Shown here one piece after another: positions 11,825 to 23,270 of a stretch of 64,000 bases of DNA. How positions within the stretch are numbered: position 1 is the first letter of the stretch; every line of letters begins with the position of its first letter. Source of the stretch: Nelumbo lutea (taxonomy: Eukaryota > Streptophyta > Magnoliopsida > Proteales > Nelumbonaceae); NCBI GenBank assembly GCA_022828595.1, contig JAKGHH010000002.1, forward strand, positions 105,955,254 through 106,019,253, read 5' to 3'. Below the pieces are notes generated by a model. The model was not told the origin of the DNA. It was given only the letters and a program-made list of their open reading frames with translations, and did no database searches. Both the position numbers and the translations under genes were made by a program.

Positions 11825-13644
11825 TGTTAGATAGTGTACGCCTTTAGATCCAATAAGATTGATGTACTTTTGACATTTATTGTAAATGAATAAAGTACAT
11901 AATTGATTCATGTTATTATGGTGTGTTTCTCTGTAATACTCTTAAATTGGACACTTATGAGACTCGTGTTAGTTTAGAATCTTCACAGCCGTTGGATAGA
12001 CCTGGGGAGGTTTATCCTGCCGTGGATGACACTGATGTGTTGCTAAATGGGTTGGGGTGGCTTGTCTTAATTACCAGGGTGAGACATGAAGCACATGCAG
12101 TGTGGGTTTTCTATAAACCCTGAACTAGATTATGGTACTGCACTATGTGTCGGATTTGGTTGTCTTTGATATGCCAATCAGTGGGATCCTTAGAGGGGTT
12201 CAAAACCTAGGTTTGTTGGAGCAATACAAGAATTCACCTGAGTGGGTGATCATAGTGACAGGATCAGCCCCTTTGTCAGACAAAGTGAATAATCGGGGAA
12301 TGTACTCTCTTTGATGGAAACCTAAATTGCTAGTAGTTGATTTCAAACTTGTTGAGATTTATTTTTCAGAATATATTTATATAGAGATATACATATGTAT
12401 TATTCTTTCACAAATTATTTGCAAAAGGTTTTAATTCCTGGGATCCATGTGAGTAGAGAGTGCAACACTATACCTTGTAGCCGGGGGAGATGTCCTCTCT
12501 TGTCGGGCAGTGTACGATCATTAAGGGCTGAGAAGTTAAGTGTAAGATCATTTAGGGATAATAAACATGATGGGCTAATCTCACATCTGCCCACAGTTCT
12601 TGGGTCTTCATAAGATGGCTGGATCCAATGACCATTTAGTGTAAATGTTGGGCCCATTATGAGCCCATATTGATGGACTTAGGGGTTCATTGTATTCAAT
12701 TGTGAATTTGACCCGTTCTTGTAACAGAGGCTAGGCTGAACCTTTGTGGCTTATGTAGAGATCAATGATAGGGTCCTACGCCATACAAAGAGAGCCAAGC
12801 TAGCCAGCATTAAAGGAAGTGAGCATGAAAGTTTAATGGGCCTAAAACCCATTTCAAACTAGGTTAATTTGATTAATTAAATAAGGGGTGAATCTGGGTA
12901 TGGATCAACAGATAAGGATAAGAGGATAACTCTTATTCACTTAAAGAGTCCAGATCCAAATAAAGATTTGGATTAGGAAACTTCTAATTGGATTATGAGA
13001 AGCTGATCTTGATCTACATATAAGATAAGGGATAAGGCTTATCACTTAAAGAATCCAAATCCAAATAAAAATTTGGATCAAGAAACTCCTAATCAGATCA
13101 AGAGATTAACTCTTTAAGGTCTATATAAAGGAGGAGGGCGAACTGGAATAACACACACAGTTTGACTAACTTTTTTGCATTCAGTTCTCTCTCTCTGTTC
13201 TTGGCGCCCTACTCTGTTCAATCATGGAGTGATCAAGATTGGATCTTGATATTGTTTCTTCAAGGAAGAAACAATATTGAAGTTGTGCTCACATTCTTAC
13301 ACAATTCTTGCTGAAGAATTGGGGTTTTTGCTGAAAAATCCATTTGTTGATCATGCGTCACCCTAAGCTATGTCATTTTCAGTGGAGGAAGAATTTGGTG
13401 CCCTATTTGGGCATGAAAACCTACATTGGAATGAGCTTTTTGCATGGATTCGGTATTAGGTAATCATCTCCATAATCTTGGTTTCAGATTTGGTCTAGTT
13501 TGTTTCAAGAACGAACATTGAAAAATGTAGTTTTTCTAAATCAAGGAATAGGATTCCCGGATGGGAGAAAGAAAATTTTTTGAAATTTCGCCCAGCCACC
13601 CTGCATGGTTCGGCCATCCATATGATGGATCTCCCATGCCTTTA
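11825..13644 (+). mobile_element. Solo LTR, family S, copy 1
   Basis: This 1820-bp unit starts TGTTAG and ends TTTA (from TTCA), with perfect GATTT duplications at 11,820-11,824 and 13,645-13,649. It interrupts the RT of copia A. It matches 28,925-30,761 over its length, including TGGATCTC near the end and the GAGACTCGTGTTAG block. A plus-strand TATA box (CTATATAAAGG) near 13,120 sets the orientation. No internal coding region is present, so it is best explained as an LTR left by unequal recombination. Inner reading frames have no family match. Confidence 0.85.
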
Positions 13645-14570
13645 GATTTTTCTTTGAACTATTGATTTCATTCAGGTCATTTCCTATAACTACAATATCA
13701 TCCACATAAATAATCAGAACTGACACCAGGGACCCCCTCCGCTTCACAAACAAAGTATGATTTGATTGAGTCTAAGTGTAGTCAAAAGTAATCAAGGCCT
13801 TCTTGAACCTGTCAAACCATGATCTAGGAGACTGTTTTAAACTATAAAGTGACTTATTCAATCTGCATACCTTCCCCTTTTCAGCATCGCTGTAGAAACC
13901 AACAGAAAGATCCATATACACTTCTTCTTGCAAATTCCCATTCAAAAAATCATTTTTTACATCAAGTTAGAAAGTGGGCTAAGAGTATGTAGTAGCAAGA
14001 GAGAGAAGGATTCGAACAGAAGTCATCTTTGCAACCAGTGCAATGGTCTCTAAGTAATCAATGCCATAGGTTTGAGTGTACCCTTTTGCAACCAGTCTGG
14101 CCTTATACCTTTCTATACTTCCATATGCCTTGTATTTAACTGTATAAACCCATTTACATCTAATAGTTCATTGCCCTCTGGTAGATCCTTAATCTCTCAT
14201 GTATGATTCTTAATTAAGGTTTCCATCTCTTCTTGCATAGTTGTCTTCCACTCAGGTTTGGAGAGAGCCTCACTGACACCCTTGGGTATAGACATGGAGT
14301 CAAGGCAAGAAAGGAAAGCACGATAAGAAGAAGAAAGTCCATTGTAGGATAGGTACTGTGAGATACAATGAGCAATACACTTTCTCTTCCCTTTTCTGAG
14401 TGCAATAGGAAGGTTCAGGTCATCTGTAATGGAATTAGTGGAATCAATAGAAACTGAATCATTAGAGGGATTAAGAGGAATACCTGAGTCCATGTTAGCC
14501 AAATCTAGAGTCTCCAAGGAACCGATAGGAAGTGATGTGGGTTCTGCTGTAGTGGAATCAATCTCCTTGT
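13645..14570 (-). pseudogene. Copia A reverse transcriptase (5' half of split pol)
   Basis: The catalytic box LIIYVDDIVVIGND is at about 13,680-13,720. Further right come the RQAPR-like and VYMDLS regions (13,840-13,960), the [12 protein letters not shown] region near 14,080-14,110, and the linker frame 14,197-14,517 with the SEALSKPEWKTTMQEEMETL motif that opens copia RT. Several stops and frame changes are present. The coding sequence continues left of the solo LTR at 11,824. Confidence 0.85.
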
Positions 14571-15340
14571 GAAGTTGTAGGTGTTGTCATGAGTAACATT
14601 GAGAAGTAGGACACAAGGGAGGTGGTAAAGTAGGTGATAAAGGAGGGTCAGACAAAGGGGTGGACACAGGGACTTAAACTAGAAGAGAAATAGACTGCTC
14701 AATCATTTCCCTAAAATACTATCCCTGAGAAGAACCCATCGAGAAAAAGGACATGGACTCAAAAAAGGTGACATCCATAGTAATGTACCAACTCCCAGAG
14801 ACTAGGTCATAGCAGTAGTACCCTTTTTGATTTTGTACATACCCAAGAAAAATACAGTTCTTGCCTTTGGACCGAGTTTTGAGCAATGGGGACCAAGCAA
14901 TGTGTAAAGCAAACACAACCAAAAGCCTTGAGAGGGATGTGGAACATCTCTCCCTCAGGAAAAAGGAGATTGAATGGGGTGTTGAATCCAAGTACACTAG
15001 AGGGAACTTTATTCATCAGAAAAACTACTGTGAGGACTGCATCACCACAAAACTGAACTAGAACAATGAATGTGATCATCATGCTTCTTGTAATCTCAAC
15101 AATGTTTATGTTCTTTCTCTCTGCAACACTATTCTGCTGTGGACTGTAAGAACAACTACTCTGATGGATAACTCCATACTTTAATAGATACGAAGCAAGG
15201 CTCTTCTTAAAATATTCCTTGGCATTGTCTGACCTGAACACCTTCACTCGTACCCCAAATAGTGTTAGTACCATCTGATGAAACTATCAAACCAAGGATG
15301 GTACCTCATCATGGGATCTCATTAAGTAAATCCTAGAATA
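14571..15340 (-). pseudogene. Copia A integrase core and C-terminal region
   Basis: The minus-strand frame at 14,807-15,274 gives RSDNAKEY (second catalytic D), the SCSYSPQQNSVAERKN block holding the catalytic E, and the PFNLLFPEGEMFHIPLKAFGCVCF segment. The overlapping frame to 14,719 shows the GYVQNQKGYYCYD module that follows integrase in copia pol. The enzyme would insert element cDNA into host DNA. Frameshifts separate its parts. Confidence 0.87.
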
Positions 15341-16192
15341 CTAAGAAAAATCATCCATAATTAAAAGAAAATATTGGTAGCCACCCATAGAAGGAACACG
15401 GTATGGTCCCCACACATCAGTATGAATAATAACAAAAGCACATGAACACCTTTTATTACTATCTTTAAATGAATGTCTACAATGTTTTCCAAGCAGACAA
15501 CTTTCACACTTTAAGCTAGATAAATTAACAGACTTAAATAACTTTGGAAATAAGAAATGCAAAGAAGAAAAAGATAGATGTCCCAAATGATTATGCCAAG
15601 GCATAATTTGACTCACAGACTCTGACTCAAAAATCCTTGCTAACGTGATGACTCTGATGATGAGGAAGTGCATCTAGGAGGTAGATTTCATTCATCTCAT
15701 GACCACTCCCAATCGTCCTCTTTGAAACTAGATCATGCAAAACACAATGGCCAGGAGAAAAAATCACTGAGCAATTCAAGTTCTTATTCAAACTATTAAC
15801 AAATAACAAGTTAGTAATCAAAGCATAATTTGACTCATAGACTCTAACTCAAAATCCTTGCTAACATGATGACTCTGATGATAAGGAAGCGCATCCAGGT
15901 GGTAGATTCCATTCATCGCATGATTACTCCCAATCGTCCTCATTGAAACTAGATCCTGCAAAACACAATGGCCAGGAGAAAAAATCATTGAGCAATTCAA
16001 GTTCTTAGTCAAACTACTAACAGATAACAAGTTAGTACTCAATCTAGGAACATGAATGATAGAGGGTAGGGAACCCTTTCCTAGCAATGGGAATATGAAA
16101 TTCATCGGCTGTGGAAACTCTATCTCTGCCATAACAGAGTTGGCAAGAAGAAAAAATAGTTGAATTATGGGTCATGTGTTCTTATCCAGAAC
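15341..16192 (-). pseudogene. Copia A GAG-pre-integrase region with internal tandem duplication
   Basis: The frame at 15,341-15,673 has MPWHNHLGHLSFSSL, the CESCLLGKH zinc part and HTDVWGPYRVPSMGG, which begins the integrase core. The preceding region, with NLNCSVIFSPGHCVLHDL, occurs twice because of a duplication of about 222 bp (15,601-15,822 and 15,823 to about 16,044). The extra copy breaks the frame. The two copies differ at roughly one base in ten, so the duplication is old. Confidence 0.85.
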
Positions 16193-17262
16193 CTATAATC
16201 CAAGGAGGTCCCTCCTTATCTGTAGTATAATCCAAAACCACCTGTACCTAGCTGTCTCACCTGTTACCGGATTAGAGCTGGCTGTATCTCGTTGATTTAG
16301 TAACTTCTCACATTTCTCAAGTTCGGCCCTAATTACAACAGTTGCAATAGACTCCAAAGTAGCTGTAGTATGGGGGCCAAGTAAGTCACCAGTGGCTGCT
16401 GTGTTAGCATTTCCCTTCTTGTTTTTTGAGTCTATTCGACATAAGGTGAGGATGAAGCTTCCAACAAGTATCTCTTGTGTGTTTAGGCTTCTTACAATAG
16501 TCACAAATTAGATCATTCTTATCTTCCTTCCTGCTTTCATTGCCACCCCGATCTCCACTCAGTTTAGTTTTCACAATATTGACCATGGCTGATTTTTCAA
16601 GACTTAAATCCCTCATCATTACATTCCTCCTACTCTCTTCATTTAATACAAAAGCATATTCCTGAGAGAGTAACACTATCCCTAGAAAGGATTTGTTGCC
16701 TTGCAATGTCATACTCGGGATTGAGACCAACAAGAAATTCAAAAACCCTATTCTTCTCTAAGAGTTTCTGGTAGGCAGCATCATCCTTAGTGGTTTCCCA
16801 AACCACTATCTCTAGATGGTCAATCTTTTGCCATAGGGTTTTAAGGGCTGAAAAATAAATAGCAATAGGTTTATCTCCCTGTCTAGTAGAGATAACCTAG
16901 ATTTTCAACTGATATGCCTTAGCAACATTTTCATCATGTGAGTAGGTTTCTACAACTCCATCCCAAATTTCCTTAGCTGTATTTGCCCACAAAAAAATAT
17001 TACTTATATGGAGTAGCATAGAATTGCACAACCAAGTCATTACCATATAGTTTTCCTATACCATCAAGAATTGTTAGTCTCGGGTTTCACTTCCTCACCA
17101 ATGATATACCCCAACTTCCCACGAGCATCAATGGCCATCTTTGTAGATTGTGACCATTGTAAAAAATTTGTATCATCCCACTTAAATGTAGTGATGGTTC
17201 TAGCCCCAAAAAGGTCTCTGACACCTCCTTCCATAATCCGGTTTGTTCTCAACTTCGTGACC
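16193..17262 (-). pseudogene. Copia A gag and protease remnant
   Basis: Gag begins near 17,252 with the FKWDDTNFLQWSQSTKMAI and GKLGYIIGE motifs of the UBN2-type gag. The middle frame ends in a zinc knuckle CDYCKKPKHTRDTC (about 16,480-16,520). The following frame to 16,193 spans the protease position. A glycine-serine-glycine remnant there may be the decayed active site, but no intact DSG is seen. At least four frame breaks occur. A run of about 26 A lies just upstream at 17,602-17,627. Confidence 0.82.
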
Positions 17263-17733
17263 CTCCATAATCCCCAAAAAAGAGGTAAAAGATCACTTTA
17301 AGATGAAAGGATATGAAATAAAACCCTTTAGGCACCACAAACACCTTTAAGGTACCCTAGACGATCTTCCCACAAGAGATTCCCTTTCTGTGGGATGGGA
17401 GAAGAGAGAGAAGAAGCAACCACTCCCTTTAAAGGCCTCCAAAACAGATGGGACTTGAACTGCCCCCTTCAGAAAACTCGTAGGAACCTTAAAAAATTAG
17501 GGTGCCACTTCCATGGTCAAAAACAAGACTTTCCCCATTTCTCTAGTTTTTCCTGAATTTGATGGGAAACCCTAGACCAGCTATAGGGCAAAACAGATCC
17601 ACAAAAAAAAAAAAAAAAAAAAAAAAACTAGGCTTACCTGAGGTCTTCGATTAGCCTCTCATATCACATACAGTCGGCCGATCTAGGGCTGGATAACAAA
17701 GCAGCTCAAGAAACCTTTGGCTTGGTTTGATAC

Positions 17734-19273
17734 TGATGGGTTTGTCGAAGCCCTCAAAATTAGTACTAGTCCCACAATAAGATATTTGCAGTAAAAGTGG
17801 TGCTAGGTCGAATCCCACAGGGAGCAAATCAATAATATCTTAGCCGAATGGATACTATAATTTAGTAGGGAAATTTAATAACTAAAATTAAAAGAATAAT
17901 AAATCACTTAAACAAACAAGAGAAAATCAGTCTTACTGAATTCTGGTTCAAGGGTTCGGGTTGAATCGATTGGCCATCGATCCTAGGTAAATTTCAGAAT
18001 TCTTGCAATTCAAGCATTTAACCTTAGATTTATTAGGATAGCCATAATAAACCTTGTGTTTTCCTAATTCAGTTGGCCAAACCCAGCATTCGATCAACAC
18101 TTATCATCACTCAACTGGGTACGATTGCATTCCATGTTAAACAGTGATAGCATTAAGATTTGTGAAAACAGTTAAACAAAAACAATAATAATTGAGATAG
18201 CTGCAATTATTGAATCTTATTCCATCGATTCCCTTTAGGTTAAACCATGTCAATACATTGGTCAAAGGCTATCATGAACAATTGACCCTGAAAGATATTA
18301 ACCTAATTGCTACTTGTACCACTATTCGCAATAATTACGGATCACCGAAATCATGGATAGCAGTAGGAAAATCAACATTAATTCAGTTTGCCAGACTAAT
18401 TAACATTAACATCCAATAAAAATGTGCACAAGAACCAATGAATACTTGAATTAAAAAGCAAGAAAATAAATTAACTACAGAACCTCACAATGACACAATC
18501 GAACATCCCCCCTTGAACCAGAAAAAAAAGCTTAACTACTCATGATTTGCAAAACCTCCATGCTCTGCTTCTCCATGGCTGAACTGCTATCTTGAGTTTC
18601 TTGAGTTGCTTGATGATCTCTTGGATCTTGGAGTGAGTGATGTCTAGAGCTGGTCGCTTCCCTCTTTATATAGCCAAATGAGATGGCTGTTTTCCAACTC
18701 CTTCTAGGAGATCATCTTATCTTCAGGGAGTCTTGATCTTCTTTGAACTAATCCTATCCTATCTCTTATCTAATGATCAAATCTCAATCTTCTTATCTCT
18801 CTAGGATTACATTCAAGACTTTAGATCTAATAAGACTCTCTCTTTGGAGATTACATTCGAGATTTGGACTCTTGACTCTTGAATTCGAGTTGGACTGCTT
18901 TAAGGTACTTCTGCGAGTTGGGCTTAAGTTGTGAAATGGGCCTGACTACGAACTTGCTCCGAATTTGGGCTCATTTTCATTCTCGATGCGGGTCGAATCT
19001 GTCAAAATCCAAAATATAAAAGTTGTGGACCTTCCTTTCATCTTTCTAATGCTTCTTTAATTGTCCAATTCAGAGTCCTGAATTGAGAGTTAGGCCTAGA
19101 TTACTGACTGTCGCCGAAACTGTGCAAAATCACCCGATTTGCCTTGTTTTCTTCCAATTGCCTTCTTATTGCCCTGAATCGAAATACAAGAGTAATGAAT
19201 TCATTTAAGTGCTAAAATAATGTAGAAAGATGAAAATTAGGGGGCAAAAATAGGGTTCTTTTCAGTCTCATCA
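17734..19273 (-). mobile_element. Solo LTR inserted in the copia A primer binding site
   Basis: The 1540-bp unit starts TGATGGGTTTG and ends CTCATCA, with perfect GATAC duplications at 17,729-17,733 and 19,274-19,278. A minus-strand TATA box (CTATATAAAG) at about 18,663-18,673 sets its orientation. The GGTCGAATCCCACAGGGA block near 17,805 resembles Athila-type LTRs. No coding sequence is convincing inside. It splits the copia A primer binding site TGGTATCA-AACCAAG. Confidence 0.82.
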
Positions 19274-19280
19274 GATACCA

Positions 19281-19621
19281 AGTAGAATTTGCTGATAATA
19301 ATTTTAGATGAATGCCTTGTGAAGAAAAGCAAAAGTTTTAAGGTTTTAGTAGTAGAGAAGAAGAGAGAAGAAAAGAGAGTGGGGTGTTGCCAGATTTTAA
19401 TTGATCTGGCTGCAAGCTCCCCTTGATTTATATACTTAAAATAAAAGAATGGAAGATTACATGAATACCCTTAGTAGGGCGGCTGCTTTAAGTAGCTGAA
19501 TAGTCACAACTTAAAATAACATATACTAATGGGCCTAAGGTCCAATTACTTCATAACTTAGCAACTTAAAAATAAAAATAAAAGACTGGGCTCAATAACT
19601 TAAATTTGGCCCAACTCAACA
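19281..19621 (-). repeat. Copia A 5' LTR
   Basis: This is the partner of 10,627-10,936, about 30 bp longer because of an AT-rich insertion near 19,568-19,590. It abuts the primer binding site (on the plus strand GATACCA at 19,274-19,280). The CCCTT duplication follows at 19,622. Confidence 0.8.
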
Positions 19622-19626
19622 CCCTT

Positions 19627-20214
19627 CAATCACTAAGTGCCAAGGTGAAGCTTCCTATGAGGCCTGTCAACCGAAATCTCCAGTTGATTAGGGTTTTGGG
19701 AAAAAAATTCCATGGACTGTTAGAATGACGACCAAGATAGCATCCTTTTCTCCACAAATTCACTAACAACTGGGTTGAAAAAAATTCTTCAATCACTCAT
19801 TCAATTCAACTCTCCATACACATTGTGTATGAGAAAAAAAGAGAAAAAAGTGGAGAAAGAGAGCCTGCTCTGATACCATGAAGAAAAACAGTCCTAAGAA
19901 ATGAGATGACTGATTTAAAAGTTATGAAAAGTGTTAGATATCAGCAATAAAGAGAAAAGGAGAGGAGAGAAGAAGAAGAAGAAATTGGCGGCAATAGGGT
20001 TTAGAGAGTCATCAATCAAATGTTTTCTCTCTTCCCTAATCCTTTTCATTAAAACATACTTTACAAAGTTTTGGTATTTACAGAGATGCCCTCAATTGGG
20101 CGATTAACTGAATTAAGCACAACATAAAGAAGTATAAAAAGGCCCATTAACAAAATAAATAGAAACATAAACAAATAAAAGCATCCTATGGGCCATTAAG
20201 CCCATTCTCTCTAC
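19627..20214 (-). mobile_element. Copia element B leader, primer binding site and 5' LTR
   Basis: The minus-strand primer site TGGTATCAGAGCAGG (initiator tRNA-Met type) lies at 19,864-19,878. The LTR follows from 19,879 (TGAAG...) to about 20,214 (...CTACA), so it opens TGTAGAGAG on the minus strand. The right edge is estimated. The leader 19,627-19,863 continues into gag at 10,621 across the inserted element A. Confidence 0.68.
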
Positions 20215-20519
20215 AGATAGGTAAATGCACCATTATGTCAAAAAAAGGTGGAAAGATCCTCTCCATATTACAAAGTACTACTACAATTTGATATTCTAAT
20301 CGAAGGAAATCCCCTCCTCTTGCAATGCTTGAGCACAACTCTTTAAAGAAGTTATACAGTTGTATTACAATTGAGCTTACATAAGCAAGACTCTTCTTAT
20401 GGCTATTTATAGCAATTGCCTATGAAGACACGATAATCATGACTCTTTATTCCAATGAGTTTATGCTTGTTTTCTTGTACTATTCATGAAATATTAGATG
20501 CATATCCATCTAGGACTTT

Positions 20520-22561
20520 CACATTCTACAAAACCTTACAAAGAATAGCTTACATTCGACTAGGGAAAGAACTAGACACTAGATGAAGTGCTTTCCTTAT
20601 ATCCAGGAGCGATAAATCAAGATGAGATTTCAAGTTATCCTTCGTCTTTCCCTCAATATTCAAAAGCGTTCCCAATAAACTTTCACACACATTCTTCTCT
20701 ATGTGCATCACATCCAGGTTGTGATGCAACAACAAGGTTGGCCAATATGGCAACTCAAAGAATATGCTTTTCTTCTTCCAATTTAATTTCTCCTTTGAAT
20801 TACCAACAACTTCTGCCCAGGAGTGCATCTCTTTTTACTCTTCCTCCCACTAACAACTTCATCATTCTACCTAAGAGTGCTTATCTTTTTCCTCTTCCTC
20901 TCACTAATAACTTCATCATTCTGCCCAGGAGTGCTTCTCTTTTTACTCTTCCTCCCACCAACAACTTCATCATTTTGCCTAGGAGTTCTTCTCTATTTCT
21001 TCCTTCCATCAACTTCATCTTTCTTTCCAAAGGTAAAAGTAAGGCCTTACAATTGCACTAACACTTGTTTACAATTTAAAGGAATAGGTGCAATCCTCCA
21101 CTCTTCATTCCCATCAAATGATGTTTTATCACTACGAAACTTGTGGCCTTCATCCAAAAATCGACGATGACCCATATAACAAAATTTATGGCAATGCTTT
21201 AATTTTAGTGAACAAGTATCCTTATTACATGAAGGGCATGCCATTTTTCCTTTAGTGTTCCATCCTGACAAGTTAGCATAGGTAGCAAAGTCACTAATAG
21301 TCCACAGAACAACTTTATATAGTGGGAACATTTCATTACTTGATGCATCATATGTTTGTATGCAACGTTCCCATAGTTGAAGTAATTCATCTATCAAGGG
21401 TTGTAAGTAATTATCCAGTTCATTTCCTGGTGCACATGGTCTCAGAATAAGCAATGACATCATCATATAAGATTGCTTCATGCACATTCATGGGGGAAAA
21501 TTGTATATTGTTACAACAACAAGCCATGTGCTGTGAGTAGAAGTCATTGTCCCAAATGGATTAAATCCATTAGTTGCCAACCCAAGCCTAACATTACGTG
21601 TATCTGCAACAAATAATGGATGAATGTTGTCAAAGGTTTTCGATGCTGGAGAGTCTGAAGGATGCCTTAACACCCCATCCTTGATTCGCCCCTCATCATG
21701 CTATCTCATGAATGATATAGTTTTTGATGACATGAATAATCTTTGTAGCCTTGGTATCAGGGGGAAGTGGCGTAGAACCTTTGCTGGAATTTTGGTCTTA
21801 CGTTTAGACGAAGGATTATCACCATGACCTTTCAAAGTAGAAATAAGTTCATCCCATCTAGACTTGCCACATACTTTACATGTTTCCCTATTTTCATCGT
21901 CCTTCCAATATAGCATACAATCATTGGGACGTGAATCTTATTGTAATTAAACCCTAAGTCCCTAATGATCTTCTTGGTTTCATAGTATAAAACCAATAAC
22001 ACTTCACCCTTAGGGAGTGCCTCTTTCAGCAATTAAAGTAACATAGTAAATGACTTGTTGGACCACCCACAAAAGGCATTTTATTTGGAATAGCCTCACA
22101 ATAAAAGATAACTTTGTGAATCTTTTACATTCTGGGTAAAGTTCTTGTTCAACATCTCTTAATAAATTCAAATATTTGTTAGCTATTGTAGTAGGCCCTC
22201 TTCTACATATGTATATGATGCACTAACCCCTTTTCCATCAAGATTTGGTAAACCAAATGATTCTCTTAGCATCTCATGAATGTAGCATCCAAAGTTAGCC
22301 CATCATTACAAGTAGTCTTATCAGTAGATGTACTATGCTACATCTTTTCCCCATGACAAATCCAATCAGTGTAACTGAGGAGGAACCCCTTCCATAACAA
22401 TTGCGCTTTGACCCCTTCTCTATCAAACAATTTAGAGTTGGCACAACTCTTACATGGACATAAGATCTTACCATCACGGGAATGGTGAGAGAAGGCAAAA
22501 TTAAGAAATTTGTTGACACGTTCAAAATATGTTGGAGAATTCCTAATTCATAAAATAACAC
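20520..22561 (-). pseudogene. CACTA (En/Spm) transposase, TNP2 type
   Basis: This is the transposase of a CACTA DNA transposon on the minus strand. Order: transposase-associated domain (22,295-22,561), a linker with KVCGKSRWDE (21,840-21,900), MLRHPSDSPASKTFD and RNVRLGLATNGFNPFG (21,540-21,673), the PGNELDNYLQPLIDEL, YANLSGW, CPSC and KFCYMGHRRFL motifs (21,160-21,450), and finally FFELPYWPTLLLHHNLDVMHIEKNVCESLLGTL split by a frameshift (20,590-20,790). Frame breaks at about 21,480, 21,680 and 22,030 show it is inactive. Terminal CACTA repeats were not located. Confidence 0.88.
20805..21030 (-). repeat. In-gene minisatellite of about 60 bp within the CACTA transposase
   Basis: About 3.5 copies of a unit of 57-60 bp sit between the GHRRFL region and the HNLDVMHIEKN region. 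On the minus strand each unit encodes a basic stretch such as GGRKSKKRSTPGQNDEV. One copy has a TAG in place of CAG. The expansion lies in the linker of the protein and keeps codon phase for most copies. Confidence 0.78.
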
Positions 22562-23235
22562 ATAGGTATGCCAAATTATTTTGTACTAAAATGTAGGACT
22601 TACATATAGAAAATAGGATTCGTACTAAAAGTACCCTGAAAGACTAATCCAACTCTTATCCATAAGTGCAGACCTGAATGATCCAAGGAATTATCAGTCA
22701 AAAAATGAATGCAAGGAATTGCCAAACATTATATCCATCTACTTGTGAAATCAATCAAAAAAAAGTTAGGCTTTGTGCAATGCATAGAGTTGAGTAGAGA
22801 TTTGGTTAGGTTTCAATTGGTAAAGTTGAGTAGAGTGGCCAACCATGGGAGGAGGAGCAAATAAACATGGATGAGTATCAATCATCCATGAAGATTTTAG
22901 GGCATAGGGAGAACCATGGCTCCCCTGCCCCACTCCCCAGTCTCCGCCACTGGTCTTGGGCCGACTGTTAGCTCGAACTAACCTATCTAATTTATGCCCC
23001 TACTTTCTTGGAGAGGTCTAAAAGGGGTGACTAGGATTTTAATAGGAAACGATGGATTTAATGGGGGAGGGACATACTACAAACATTGACTATTGGAGGG
23101 TTTATCTTCTAGTAAGTGCTCCTTTTTCCTTGTTTCTTCCCAATCTGGATAGACTTTCACTGGAGGGTGGGGCTCTTTGTACCTAATATCAAAGGTATTG
23201 CCAGGTTATGGGCACACGATTTTATCATCTCTTTT

Positions 23236-23270
<35 letters not shown>

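Larger units (their letters stand above)
10627..19621 (-). mobile_element. Ty1/copia element A, nested, with two solo LTRs inside
   Basis: The element runs on the minus strand between LTRs at 10,627-10,936 and 19,281-19,621, flanked by CCCTT at 10,622-10,626 and 19,622-19,626. Order from right to left: 5' LTR, primer site, gag, protease region, GAG-pre-integrase, integrase, RT, RNase H, polypurine tract, 3' LTR. Solo LTRs of two other families interrupt it at 11,825-13,644 (within RT) and 17,734-19,273 (within the primer site). The insertion lies in the leader of copia element B. Stops and frameshifts throughout show it is dead. Confidence 0.85.
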
